A DNA stretch of 64,000 nt from Candidatus Gastranaerophilales bacterium (GTDB lineage: Bacteria; Cyanobacteriota; Vampirovibrionia; Gastranaerophilales; Gastranaerophilaceae), in the NCBI GenBank assembly GCA_900552525.1, contig UNSK01000001.1:124001-188000 (forward strand), read 5' to 3'. The number at the start of each line of letters is the position of its first letter. The first letter of the stretch is position 1. Shown here piece after piece: positions 51,587-58,920 of this stretch. The position numbers and the translations under genes are program-made. The notes under the pieces are model-generated. The model did not search any database. It was not told the origin of the DNA and saw nothing but the letters and a program-made list of their open reading frames with translations.

Positions 51587-51613
51587 TCCCCACCCTAGCC
51601 CTCCCAGTTGGGC
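51587..51613 (+). repeat. GC-rich dispersed repeat (copy 1)
   Basis: Starting right after the rplU stop, the sequence CCCCACCC followed by TAGCCCTCCC and GTTGG matches, on the other strand, the element inside prmC at 59414-59449 at roughly four of five positions. It is sharply GC-rich in this AT-rich genome. Confidence 0.55.
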
Positions 51614-51626
51614 GTGGCGTAGCAGA

Positions 51627-51676
51627 GGTTGACAGGTAGTTTCAAATACAAATTGGTAGTTTTACCGATGTCAACC
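51627..51676. promoter_or_regulatory. Inverted repeat in the rplU-rpmA spacer
   Basis: GGTTGACA (51627-51634) and TGTCAACC (51669-51676) are perfect complements, enclosing two GGTAGTTT copies (51635-51642 and 51655-51662). It could fold in the leader upstream of rpmA. No known ribosomal leader was matched. Confidence 0.35.
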
Positions 51677-51708
51677 GACCAAAGGTTATAAAAAAAGGAG
51701 ATATAAAA

Positions 51709-51963
51709 ATGGCACATAAGAAAGGTATGGGTTCCACCCGTAACGGCCGCGATTCAGAAGCGAAGCGATTAGGCGTTAAAAAGTTCGGTGGAGAAATTGT
51801 AAAAGCCGGTAATATTCTTGTTCGTCAGAGAGGAACAAAAGTTCACCCTGGCAACAATGTAGGTATCGGTTCAGATGATACTTTGTTTGCTCTAATTGAC
51901 GGGCAAGTGAAGTTTGAAGCTCATAGACGCGATAGAAAACAAGTTAGTGTTTATGCAGTTTAA
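51709..51963 (+). CDS. rpmA: Ribosomal protein L27
   Basis: 84 aa. The sequence [23 protein letters not shown] and the later [15 protein letters not shown] are unmistakable L27. There is no N-terminal cleavable extension of the Firmicutes type, so the protein is used as made. AAAGGAG precedes the ATG, and a strong terminator ends the operon. Confidence 0.97.
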   Translation: MAHKKGMGSTRNGRDSEAKRLGVKKFGGEIVKAGNILVRQRGTKVHPGNNVGIGSDDTLFALIDGQVKFEAHRRDRKQVSVYAV

Positions 51964-51980
51964 GCTAAGTTAATAAAACT

Positions 51981-52012
51981 AAAAAAGCTTCCTCAAACGG
52001 GGAAGCTTTTTT
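51981..52012 (+). terminator. Intrinsic terminator of rplU-rpmA
   Basis: AAAAAAGCTTCC (51981-51992) pairs with GGAAGCTTTTTT (52001-52012) around an 8-nt loop. Confidence 0.9.
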
Positions 52013-52016
52013 AATG

Positions 52017-52045
52017 GCAAAAAAATTTTTTACGTGTTTTTATTT
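52017..52045 (+). promoter_or_regulatory. GC-A7-T6 upstream motif (copy 5)
   Basis: GC (52017-52018), seven A, six T, ACGTGTTT, then TTATTT, with 14 nt from the A/T junction. It starts 5 nt after the rpmA terminator and lies about 20 nt before the next ATG. Confidence 0.45.
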
Positions 52046-52065
52046 GTTTAGAAAGGTTGGTATAT

Positions 52066-52353
52066 ATGAACGTAAACTCTATTTCTCCAGTGGTTTGTAA
52101 AGCAAATATTATGAAGAATGCAAAACAAATCACAGCACCTTTGAAAGATGGCAATACATTAAGATTTACTGTTGGTGATAATTATCTTGAAGCACTTGTT
52201 ACCAGAGGCGATAAAATTATCGAAGGTAAAGGAAAGTATTCTGGTAAGGGAATTGCTGTAACTGAAGTGTTTAAAATGGCGGAAAGCTTTAAACCTCATA
52301 TAAAAGAAGGGTTCGATTTTCTTAAAGAATTTAAAGCGGCTATCCTTAAATAA
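52066..52353 (+). CDS. Small lineage-specific protein
   Basis: 95 aa, basic, starting MNVNSISPVVCKANIMKN, similar in style to the F-x-A tag but with Cys in place of Phe. The rest looks like a small alpha/beta protein (GNTLRFTVGDNYLEALV, then helices). AAAGG 9 nt upstream supports ATG 52066 over a TTG at 52057. Function unknown. Confidence 0.6.
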   Translation: MNVNSISPVVCKANIMKNAKQITAPLKDGNTLRFTVGDNYLEALVTRGDKIIEGKGKYSGKGIAVTEVFKMAESFKPHIKEGFDFLKEFKAAILK

Positions 52354-52419
52354 GATTGATAAGTTTTGTAAACTATTATATAATAGGTTCATCTGACAGC
52401 CTGATGGAAGGGAAAAAAG

Positions 52420-53286
52420 ATGAGCGATATTTGTAAGAACTGGACTCAGTGGCTTAAGCAGAACCGGTTTGCGGGGCAAACTCCAGAGATGCAGGAGCAG
52501 ACTATGCGCTGGCTGGAAGCTGTAAGAGATGTTATTTTAGTTTATGCAGAAATTAAACCATATGATGTTGTGCTTGATATTGGAACGGGTACAGGACTGC
52601 TGGCCTTTAAAGCTCTTGAACAGCAGAATTGCAGCGGCAGAGTAATCTTTTCAGATATGTTTCAGGATTGTCTGGATGACTGTAAAAAAATTCTGGATGA
52701 AGCCGGAGTAAAAAGCGGTTATGAACTTCTAAAGTGTCCGGTAGAGCATATTGCACTTCCGGAAAGTTCTGTTCACAAGGCACTTATGAGATCAGTTCTT
52801 GTGCATGTTGTAAATAAACAGCCTGCAATCTCAGAGATTTATAGGGTGCTTAAACCCGGCGGCAAGTTGTGTGCATTTGAGCCGATAATACGTTCAAATA
52901 CGCGATACTGGGAAATTCTTGATCCGATGTATGTTGAAAAATATGAAGATTTTAAGCAGGTAGAAAATGAAATTATGGAAAATCCGCTTGATTCTCTGTG
53001 TAATTTTGATGAACACACATTAGAAACTAATTTGGAAATCGCCGGTTTTTCTGTGCCGGAAGTTAAACTTCAAGAAGTTCGTTCAAGATACGTTGTACAG
53101 CCCAATATGGTTAGAGAATGGTTTATTAATCCGCCTTCACCAAACCAGCCTTCGACGAAAGAGAGATATTTGAAATATTTTGATGAGCCGACAGTAGAGA
53201 AATTTATGCAGGATGTGCAGAATTATCTAACCGGACGGGAAATAAGTTTAAAAACAAATGCCGTGTTTATTAATGCGACAAAATAG
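52420..53286 (+). CDS. Class I SAM-dependent methyltransferase
   Basis: 288 aa. SAM motif VLDIGTGTGLLAFKAL (near residue 49), the acidic loop ends in SDMF, and the post-motifs ALMRSVLVHV and YRVLKPGGKLCAFEP are seen. It resembles UbiE/COQ5-type methyltransferases; the substrate is unknown. GGAAGGG precedes the ATG. It lies 10 nt upstream of kdsB and may be in its operon, so a role in LPS or lipid modification is possible. Confidence 0.82.
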   Translation: MSDICKNWTQWLKQNRFAGQTPEMQEQTMRWLEAVRDVILVYAEIKPYDVVLDIGTGTGLLAFKALEQQNCSGRVIFSDMFQDCLDDCKKILDEAGVKSGYELLKCPVEHIALPESSVHKALMRSVLVHVVNKQPAISEIYRVLKPGGKLCAFEPIIRSNTRYWEILDPMYVEKYEDFKQVENEIMENPLDSLCNFDEHTLETNLEIAGFSVPEVKLQEVRSRYVVQPNMVREWFINPPSPNQPSTKERYLKYFDEPTVEKFMQDVQNYLTGREISLKTNAVFINATK

Positions 53287-53296
53287 GGAGATATAG

Positions 53297-54028
53297 ATGA
53301 AACAAACAGCAATAATTATACCTGCAAGATACGGGTCTTCAAGACTGGAAGGAAAGCCGCTTTTGAGAGCAAATAATAAGCCTATAATACAGTGGGTTTG
53401 GGAAAAAGCTTCAAAATGCCCGCTTGTTGACAGGGTTATTATTGCAACGGATGATGAAAGAATTTTTAATGTATGCAAAGATTTTGGTGCAGAAGTCGAA
53501 ATGACTTCGACTGAACATAAAAGCGGAAGCGACAGGATTGCAGAAGTAGCTGAAAGACATCCAGAAATCGCCTATATAATTAATCTTCAAGGTGATGAAC
53601 CTTTAATTGAGCAAGCTAATATTGAACTTGTAATAAAGGGTGTTCTAGAGGATGAGAATGCTGATATTTCAACTCTTTTGAGAGAGATTAAAGATGAAGA
53701 TGAGGCACAAAATCCTAATCTTGTAAAATGTGTTTTTGATGTAAATAATTATGCAATGTATTTTTCACGCTCCAAAATTCCTTATGAAAGAAATGCAGGA
53801 AAATCAAAGATTTACGGTCATTTAGGAATATACGGCTACAAGCGTGAAGCCTTGTTTAAAATGACAAAACTTCCCCAGACGAGTTATGAACAGGCAGAAA
53901 GCTTAGAACAGCTGCGTGCTCTGCAAAACGGAATGAAAATAAAGGTTGCGGTTGTGGATAATATTCCTGTCGGAATTGATACGCTGGAGGATTTTGAAAA
54001 ATTCAAGCGTATGGTTGAGGCTCAGTAA
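53297..54028 (+). CDS. kdsB: CMP-KDO synthetase
   Basis: 243 aa. It activates KDO with CTP for the LPS inner core. IIIPARYGSSRLEGKPL at the N-terminus, TDDERI, SGSDRIAE, INLQGDEPLI and YGHLGIYGYKREAL are diagnostic. The length is normal. GGGAG precedes the ATG, and lpxK starts immediately after the stop. Together they show that the cell makes KDO-lipid A. Confidence 0.96.
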   Translation: MKQTAIIIPARYGSSRLEGKPLLRANNKPIIQWVWEKASKCPLVDRVIIATDDERIFNVCKDFGAEVEMTSTEHKSGSDRIAEVAERHPEIAYIINLQGDEPLIEQANIELVIKGVLEDENADISTLLREIKDEDEAQNPNLVKCVFDVNNYAMYFSRSKIPYERNAGKSKIYGHLGIYGYKREALFKMTKLPQTSYEQAESLEQLRALQNGMKIKVAVVDNIPVGIDTLEDFEKFKRMVEAQ

Positions 54029-55081
54029 ATGAACTTAAAGACACGAATTACCAAATTACATTATGATAAGAACGCACACGGGATGTTTTTCAATATTTTG
54101 AGATTTGCTTCTTTGTTTTACGGCTTAGGAAGCGGGTTTAAAAATTTTCTTTATGATAAAAATATTCTTAAGCCTAAGCGCGTAAATGCTTTTGTGATTT
54201 CCATCGGTAATTTGACGACCGGAGGTGTGGGGAAAACTCCTGTGGTGGCTGAGCTTGCACGTTATTTTGTAGAAAAAGGCGAGCGAGTTGCAATAATTTC
54301 GCGCGGATATGGCGGTAAATTAAACAATAAAAAAGTCAATGTAATTTCTGACGGTATTAATCTTTATTACAAAGCTGATATGGCTGGAGATGAACCTTAC
54401 TGGCTCGCTGTTAACCTTAATATGTGTGCAGTTTTAACGTGTGCAGATAGAGTTAAGGCTGCAGAGTATGCGATAAGTGAGCTTGGCGTGACAAAAATAA
54501 TCCTTGACGACGGTTTTCAGCACAGGAGAATGGCTAGAGATTTAGATATAGTTCTTGTTGATTCTGAAAAAATGTTTGGTAATGAAAATCTTCTTCCAGC
54601 AGGGCCTTTGAGAGAAGGTATGGAGGGTTTTAAACGGGTGGACAGACTTGTAATTGTTAGTAAAAATGTTGACCACTCCAGAGCAGAAAAACTTGCACGG
54701 ATAATGGAAAAGAAGCAGGGAATAAGTACTTTTGTTGCAAAAGTTGAGCCGGATTATGCTTACAATATTATAACTGGTGAGCTTCTTCCAAAAGATACTA
54801 CAGTTACTGCGCTTTCTGCAATTGGTCAGCCGGAGCAGTTCTATCAGTTTTTAAAAGACTATGATGTAGTGCAGACTGTAACTTTTGATGACCATCATCA
54901 GTATGCGGCTGACGATATTTCTTCAATAGAAGGTAATATTATAACTACTGAGAAAGACGCTGTAAAGCTCGCTTTGCTCCAGAGGCCCGATATTTATGCT
55001 TTAAAATTAAAAACGGTTTTGGATATTGAAAAATTGTGTTATAATTCAGAAGGAATAAAGCAGCCGGATAATCGCGCCTAA
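54029..55081 (+). CDS. lpxK: Tetraacyldisaccharide 4'-kinase
   Basis: 350 aa inner-membrane kinase of lipid A synthesis. SIGNLTTGGVGKTPVV (Walker-A-like P-loop near residue 58), ISRGYGG, DDGFQHRRMARDLDIVLVD and TTEKDAVKL are typical. The N-terminal amphipathic/hydrophobic part (residues 20-45) anchors it. There is no gap to kdsB. Its last eight or nine codons run into the 5' end of rnpB, and the rnpB -10 box is inside its coding sequence. Confidence 0.94.
   Translation: MNLKTRITKLHYDKNAHGMFFNILRFASLFYGLGSGFKNFLYDKNILKPKRVNAFVISIGNLTTGGVGKTPVVAELARYFVEKGERVAIISRGYGGKLNNKKVNVISDGINLYYKADMAGDEPYWLAVNLNMCAVLTCADRVKAAEYAISELGVTKIILDDGFQHRRMARDLDIVLVDSEKMFGNENLLPAGPLREGMEGFKRVDRLVIVSKNVDHSRAEKLARIMEKKQGISTFVAKVEPDYAYNIITGELLPKDTTVTALSAIGQPEQFYQFLKDYDVVQTVTFDDHHQYAADDISSIEGNIITTEKDAVKLALLQRPDIYALKLKTVLDIEKLCYNSEGIKQPDNRA
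55040..55045 (+). promoter_or_regulatory. -10 box of rnpB inside lpxK
   Basis: A perfect TATAAT about 12 nt before the RNA's P1 strand. The -35 is weak (TTTGGA near 55018). The promoter is within lpxK codons. Confidence 0.55.
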
Positions 55082-55430
55082 GAAGACATTTGTCTTACAA
55101 AACGGGTGAGGAAAGTCCGTGCATCCGAGGACAGACCGCCGGAGAAACTCCGGGCAGCGTGAGCTGGCGGAAAGTGGCACAGAAAATATACTGCTAACTG
55201 CTTTATGCAGCAGCGAGGGTGCAACGGTGAGTTAAGAGCTTCACCAGCAATATCGGAAGGTATTGGCTAGCTAAACCCCGGTTGGATGCAAGACGAAAGA
55301 AACATTATAAGGTGTCCGCCTTGTTTCAAAAAGTCGCTTGAGCTCTGGAGTAATCCTGGGACTAGATAGATGATTATCAAGTATACTTATGAAGTAGAAA
55401 AAACAGAACACGGCTTACGGGTTGCTTTAT
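55057..55430 (+). ncRNA. rnpB: RNase P RNA (type A)
   Basis: About 374 nt. Universal landmarks are present: GAGGAAAGTCCG near 55108 (P4 5' strand region), GATGCAAGAC near 55286, and ACAGAACACGGCTTAC near 55403 (P4 3' strand region). Helix P1 closes between AAAGCAGCC (55057-55065) and GGGTTGCTTT (55419-55428), followed by a T-run that ends transcription. The RNA is the catalytic part of the tRNA 5'-processing enzyme. Its 5' 25 nt overlap the end of lpxK, and its 3' end lies about 12 nt from the end of convergent pgi. Confidence 0.95.
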
Positions 55431-55442
55431 TCTTTTTTTAGA

Positions 55443-56831
55443 TTACACGCTTGCCATTTTTTCCTGAAGTGTGTGCGCAGATTCTTCGTAACCAGCTCTT
55501 CCCATTAGTGCATAAGTATAATTCTTAGCCTGTTCAACTCCAGGCTGGTTAAAAGTATTTATGTTATAAAGTTCACCGGCAATTGCAGTCTGAACTTCCA
55601 GCATGTAAAGCAGCTGGGCAACATTGTATTCATCAATTTTTTCAATAGAAAGTGTCATTGTAGGGCGTGAATAATCTGCAAGTGCCACTCTCGTTGAATC
55701 TGCTTCAGCGTTAATCAAATCATTAATAGTTTTTCCGCCAAGATATCCAATACCTGTGTATTCAAAAATACGCGGAATTTCTAATGTTGTGTCAAAATTT
55801 TCTACTCTTATAAATGTAATAACTTTATTATTTGGCCCTTCATTGTATAGCTGAATTTGTGAGTGCTGGTCAGTTGCTCCAAGTGCTTTAATCGGGGTAG
55901 GACCCACATTTACTTTATCTCCGTTATTGTTAACTTCTTTCCCGAGGGATTCTGCCCATAATTGTACATACCAGTCAGACACATATTTTAATCTGCTTGA
56001 ATAAGGCATCATAACAGAAAGATTTTTACCTTTTTTAGTATCAAGAAGATATTGTATCAAAGCACCCTGAGCAGCAATGTTCTGGTTGATGTCAGTATTC
56101 TTTAACGCAAGATCCATATCCTTAATGCCATTCATAATCTGGTCGATGTCAAGTCCTACAAGTGCAAATGGTACTAGGCCTACAGCTGAGAATACTGAAA
56201 ATCTCCCGCCAACATCATCAGGTACAACAAAAGTCTTGTATCCTTCCTGATCTGCAAGCTGCCTTAATACGCCAACTTTCTTGTCAGTGGTTGCAACAAT
56301 ATTTCTTCTGTAATCATCGCCGAGTTCTTTTTCAAGACGGTCTTTTATAATCATGTACTGCGACATTGTTTCAGCAGTGGAACCTGATTTTGTGATTACA
56401 TTTACCAGGGTTTTTTTCAAATCAAGTATATCTAAAAGTCCATTCATAGAGTCAGGGTCGATATTATCTAAAAAGAAAATTCTCGGGAGTCCGTTTCTCT
56501 GTTCCGGAGTAAGTAGATTCCAGTATGGTTTAAGCAGAGCTTCGGTAACTGCAAGACCGCCGAGTGCGGAACCGCCTATACCGAGAACAAGAATGTTTTC
56601 AAAGCGGTTTTCTACCATTGAAGCAAATTCTTTAACATACCATACGGTTTCCTCGTTATAGCCTAAATTCATCCATTGAAGCCACTGTCCGGGTTTATCT
56701 TTTCTCTGGTTTAAACTTTTTATTATATTAGAGATTGTTTCTTTGTAATTCTCAAACTCCACGCTTAAGTTTAATCCGTTTTCTTCGCCGATAATGATCG
56801 AATCAGTGTTTCTGAAATTTAATTTAAGCAT
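55443..56831 (-). CDS. pgi: Glucose-6-phosphate isomerase
   Basis: 462 aa, shorter than E. coli Pgi (549) but normal for the compact bacterial form. LGIGGSALGG (phosphate loop), VITKSGSTAETMSQ, the GGRFSVFSAVG signature, TDQHSQIQLYNEGPNNK and the late GVEQAKNY motif are all present. It links glucose-6-P and fructose-6-P. AAGG precedes the ATG. It is a single gene, convergent with rnpB. Confidence 0.96.
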   Translation of the reverse strand: MLKLNFRNTDSIIIGEENGLNLSVEFENYKETISNIIKSLNQRKDKPGQWLQWMNLGYNEETVWYVKEFASMVENRFENILVLGIGGSALGGLAVTEALLKPYWNLLTPEQRNGLPRIFFLDNIDPDSMNGLLDILDLKKTLVNVITKSGSTAETMSQYMIIKDRLEKELGDDYRRNIVATTDKKVGVLRQLADQEGYKTFVVPDDVGGRFSVFSAVGLVPFALVGLDIDQIMNGIKDMDLALKNTDINQNIAAQGALIQYLLDTKKGKNLSVMMPYSSRLKYVSDWYVQLWAESLGKEVNNNGDKVNVGPTPIKALGATDQHSQIQLYNEGPNNKVITFIRVENFDTTLEIPRIFEYTGIGYLGGKTINDLINAEADSTRVALADYSRPTMTLSIEKIDEYNVAQLLYMLEVQTAIAGELYNINTFNQPGVEQAKNYTYALMGRAGYEESAHTLQEKMASV

Positions 56832-56972
56832 TCCCCGACCTTTCTCTATAATTAATACTCTTACTTTAATTGTACTATTAACAATTATTTTTTCAAGGGT
56901 GACATGTATAGTAATAACAGTGGATAGAGGGATAATAGCCTGATCAAAAAATTTTGTAGTAAAATATTTATC

Positions 56973-57311
56973 GTGAGGATATTTTTTAAAACATTATTTA
57001 TATTTTTGTGTTTTATTTTTTTGCAGGGTGCATTTGTAAATGATGTTCACTCTGATATTTTCACGTCTGAAAATTATATTCAAAATCATCATGAAAACAT
57101 TGTTCTGACGTCTGAAACGATGCGGGGGCTGGAAATCTTTTCTCAAGAAGGAGACGGAAATCAGCAATTCTCTCAGAGCAGATGTTTTGGTGCTCATTCT
57201 AACCAAAATGCTGATAATATTTATTTAAATGACAATCCCGAAATAGCCGGGGCAAACATTCATAATTTATCAACCTGTTTTAAATCTGAAATTTTAATAA
57301 GAGCTCCGTAA
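56973..57311 (+). CDS. Small exported protein of unknown function
   Basis: 112 aa with a signal peptide (about residues 1-20, hydrophobic FKTLFIFLCFIFLQGAF). The mature part is His/Asn/Gln-rich (NYIQNHHEN, SQEGDGNQQFSQS) with two Cys. It starts with GTG; TAAAAT lies 7 nt upstream and no ribosome-binding site is visible. It lies 56 nt upstream of the OadG-like gene. Not recognised; modest confidence that it is real. Confidence 0.5.
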   Translation: MRIFFKTLFIFLCFIFLQGAFVNDVHSDIFTSENYIQNHHENIVLTSETMRGLEIFSQEGDGNQQFSQSRCFGAHSNQNADNIYLNDNPEIAGANIHNLSTCFKSEILIRAP

Positions 57312-57367
57312 ATTAGTACAGGCTTAATAAAAAGATGTACAAAATTTAATAAAAAAAGGAGAATATT

Positions 57368-57601
57368 ATGAATTTAGCGTTATTAGAAGACGGCTTTATT
57401 GTAATGATTATTGGTATGGGAACAGTTTTTGTATTCCTTAGTATCATGATTTTTGCAATGCATTTGAATGGAAAAGTTCTGCAGGTTTTAAATAAGTTCT
57501 TCCCTGAAGAAATCCCTGTAGAAAAGAAACCTGTGCAGAAGAGTGATAATAATGAAGAAATTGCACTTGCTATTGCCTGCGCTATGGCAGGGGGTAAATA
57601 A
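57368..57601 (+). CDS. OadG-like small membrane subunit (Na+-pumping decarboxylase gamma chain)
   Basis: 77 aa with one N-terminal membrane helix (about residues 8-31, DGFIVMIIGMGTVFVFLSIMIFAM, cited as DGFIVMIIGMGTVFVFLS) and a C-terminus NNEEIALAIACAMAGG that matches the usual EIAAAIAAAI end of gamma chains. In known complexes it assembles the Na+-pumping decarboxylase; the alpha and beta genes are not in this window, although they may lie elsewhere. AAAGGAG precedes the ATG. A 39-codon membrane peptide gene follows 47 nt later. Confidence 0.75.
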   Translation: MNLALLEDGFIVMIIGMGTVFVFLSIMIFAMHLNGKVLQVLNKFFPEEIPVEKKPVQKSDNNEEIALAIACAMAGGK

Positions 57602-57648
57602 ATTGGTCTTGTAGGTTCAATTTACTAATGTAAAGCAAAGGAGAAATT

Positions 57649-57768
57649 ATGGACGAAGAAAAAAATTCTCTTAAGGAAGCGCACGGCTCCGGATTTATGA
57701 GTACGCTGATTTTTATGGCAGTTGCAATTGCGGTAATGATTATGCTAAGGCATTATTTGAATTACTAG
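57649..57768 (+). CDS. 39-residue membrane peptide
   Basis: A short frame: an N-terminal charged part (MDEEKNSLKEAHGSG) and a single hydrophobic helix (about residues 16-33, ending MIMLRHYLNY). AAAGGAG 6-7 nt upstream and its place after the OadG-like gene, before a strong terminator, support it as a real gene. It may be a small subunit of the same membrane complex; no family recognised. Confidence 0.55.
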   Translation: MDEEKNSLKEAHGSGFMSTLIFMAVAIAVMIMLRHYLNY

Positions 57769-57780
57769 TGATATGATACC

Positions 57781-57816
57781 AAAGTGATTAAGAATTATTC
57801 TTAATCACTTTGTTTT
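57781..57816. terminator. Bidirectional terminator
   Basis: Perfect 14-bp arms AAAGTGATTAAGAA (57781-57794) and TTCTTAATCACTTT (57798-57811) with loop TTA. It lies between the OadG unit and the convergent DUF1796 gene; its right arm overlaps the latter's end. Confidence 0.85.
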
Positions 57817-58584
57817 AAAATAGGGTTTCATTTTATTATTGATGATTTCCAAGAGGTGTGAACCATATTTATTGTTTACAATTCTGGCATTAATATTGGT
57901 TAATCCTTTTAATTGAGGCACCCATGTGCTTCCCATTTTGTTAAGCCTTTTATTGTATCCCATATTTACAACTTGAACGTGTTCAAGTTCCCATTTAACC
58001 CTCCACGAAGTTGCATTAAAAATAATTATACAAAAGTCTTCCCTGTATTCTTTAATTTTATTTACGAAGTTTTCTACAACTTCTTTTTTAGGATAACTAG
58101 AAGTATAAATAGCAAAAAATAAATATTTATCATTTGCGTTTAAATAGCTGTAGAAATTTTCTATCCGTTTTTTGTATAAAGCTTTAAATTCTTCCAAAGA
58201 AGGATTTTCTTCATGTATAAACGAAATATTATATTTTATATTCTTATAGTAATAATTTTTAGTTACTTCATTTTTATATAATTCAAGATTATCAAAAAAG
58301 TCGTCAAAATTATTTACAAATAAATCAACATTATCCGTAAAGAGAGAAAATACTTGATCAAAAGGACAAGTTAATTCGCCCTCTTTTCTATATGGTTTTA
58401 TTCCGTTTATGCTGGTCAAAGTTCTGGGAAAACAATTCTCTCCAAAAGGTATAATAATGTATTTATGATTATATTTTTCATAAAGTTTTTCTTGGGGAAA
58501 TTTAAATAATAAGTCAATGTGCTTAATTCTGGTATAGATATCATGACTATCAATATCTATATTTATACTAAAATGAAAACGCAT
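57805..58584 (-). CDS. DUF1796-type putative papain-like cysteine peptidase
   Basis: 259 aa, soluble. The N-terminal part IIIPFGENCFPRTLTSINGI and the following TCPFDQVFS correspond to the DUF1796 pattern G-x-N-C...PFD, with Cys as the presumed nucleophile. The C-terminal half is rich in Asn/Lys/Tyr. AGGAG lies just before the ATG. It is divergent from an Xre gene across a perfect 37-bp palindrome, so its expression is probably repressed by that regulator. The biological role of the family is not known to me. Confidence 0.65.
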   Translation of the reverse strand: MRFHFSINIDIDSHDIYTRIKHIDLLFKFPQEKLYEKYNHKYIIIPFGENCFPRTLTSINGIKPYRKEGELTCPFDQVFSLFTDNVDLFVNNFDDFFDNLELYKNEVTKNYYYKNIKYNISFIHEENPSLEEFKALYKKRIENFYSYLNANDKYLFFAIYTSSYPKKEVVENFVNKIKEYREDFCIIIFNATSWRVKWELEHVQVVNMGYNKRLNKMGSTWVPQLKGLTNINARIVNNKYGSHLLEIINNKMKPYFKTK

Positions 58585-58593
58585 TCTTCTCCT

Positions 58594-58630
58594 GTTCTAA
58601 TATTATGACAACCTGTCATAATATTAGAAC
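58594..58630. promoter_or_regulatory. Perfect 17-bp inverted repeat, probable operator
   Basis: GTTCTAATATTATGACA (58594-58610), spacer ACC, and its exact complement (58614-58630). It fills most of the 59-nt divergent gap; its edges are 9 nt from one start codon and 13 nt from the other. It contains TAATATTAT, usable as -10 on either strand. It is best explained as the binding site of the 58644 Xre protein. Confidence 0.75.
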
Positions 58631-58643
58631 AATAATATAAATC

Positions 58644-58916
58644 ATGCAAGAAAGAAAACGAGAATTGCAATTTGCAATTGCGCATGTTGTCAAGAAATAT
58701 AGGAAAAAATCTATAACCAAGAGTGCTGATGAAATAGGAATGGGAAAATCACTTTGGGCTGACTTAGAGAACGGAATTAAAGACCCGCAGTTGTCAACAA
58801 TTTGGCGAATAGCAGAGGGACTTGAGATTAAACCGAGCGAATTAATCCGCTTAACAGAGGAGTATTTAGGAGACAGATTTTCTTTTTTGGAGGATACTTC
58901 TTCTCAGCAGAAATAA
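58644..58916 (+). CDS. Xre-family HTH regulator
   Basis: 90 aa. The helix-turn-helix is SITKSADEIGMGKSLWADLENGIKDPQ (about residues 22-48), with LSTIWRIAEGLEIKPSELI after it. There is no ribosome-binding site; an AT-rich -10-like stretch is 5-6 nt upstream. It probably represses itself and the divergent DUF1796 gene through the palindrome between them. It ends 4 nt before convergent prmC. Confidence 0.82.
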   Translation: MQERKRELQFAIAHVVKKYRKKSITKSADEIGMGKSLWADLENGIKDPQLSTIWRIAEGLEIKPSELIRLTEEYLGDRFSFLEDTSSQQK

Positions 58917-58920
58917 AAAA

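Noticed and set aside
52014..52031. Possible sigma-54 site (TGGC near the A-tract motif)
   Set aside because: No TTGC element at the required distance, and other copies lack the TGG.
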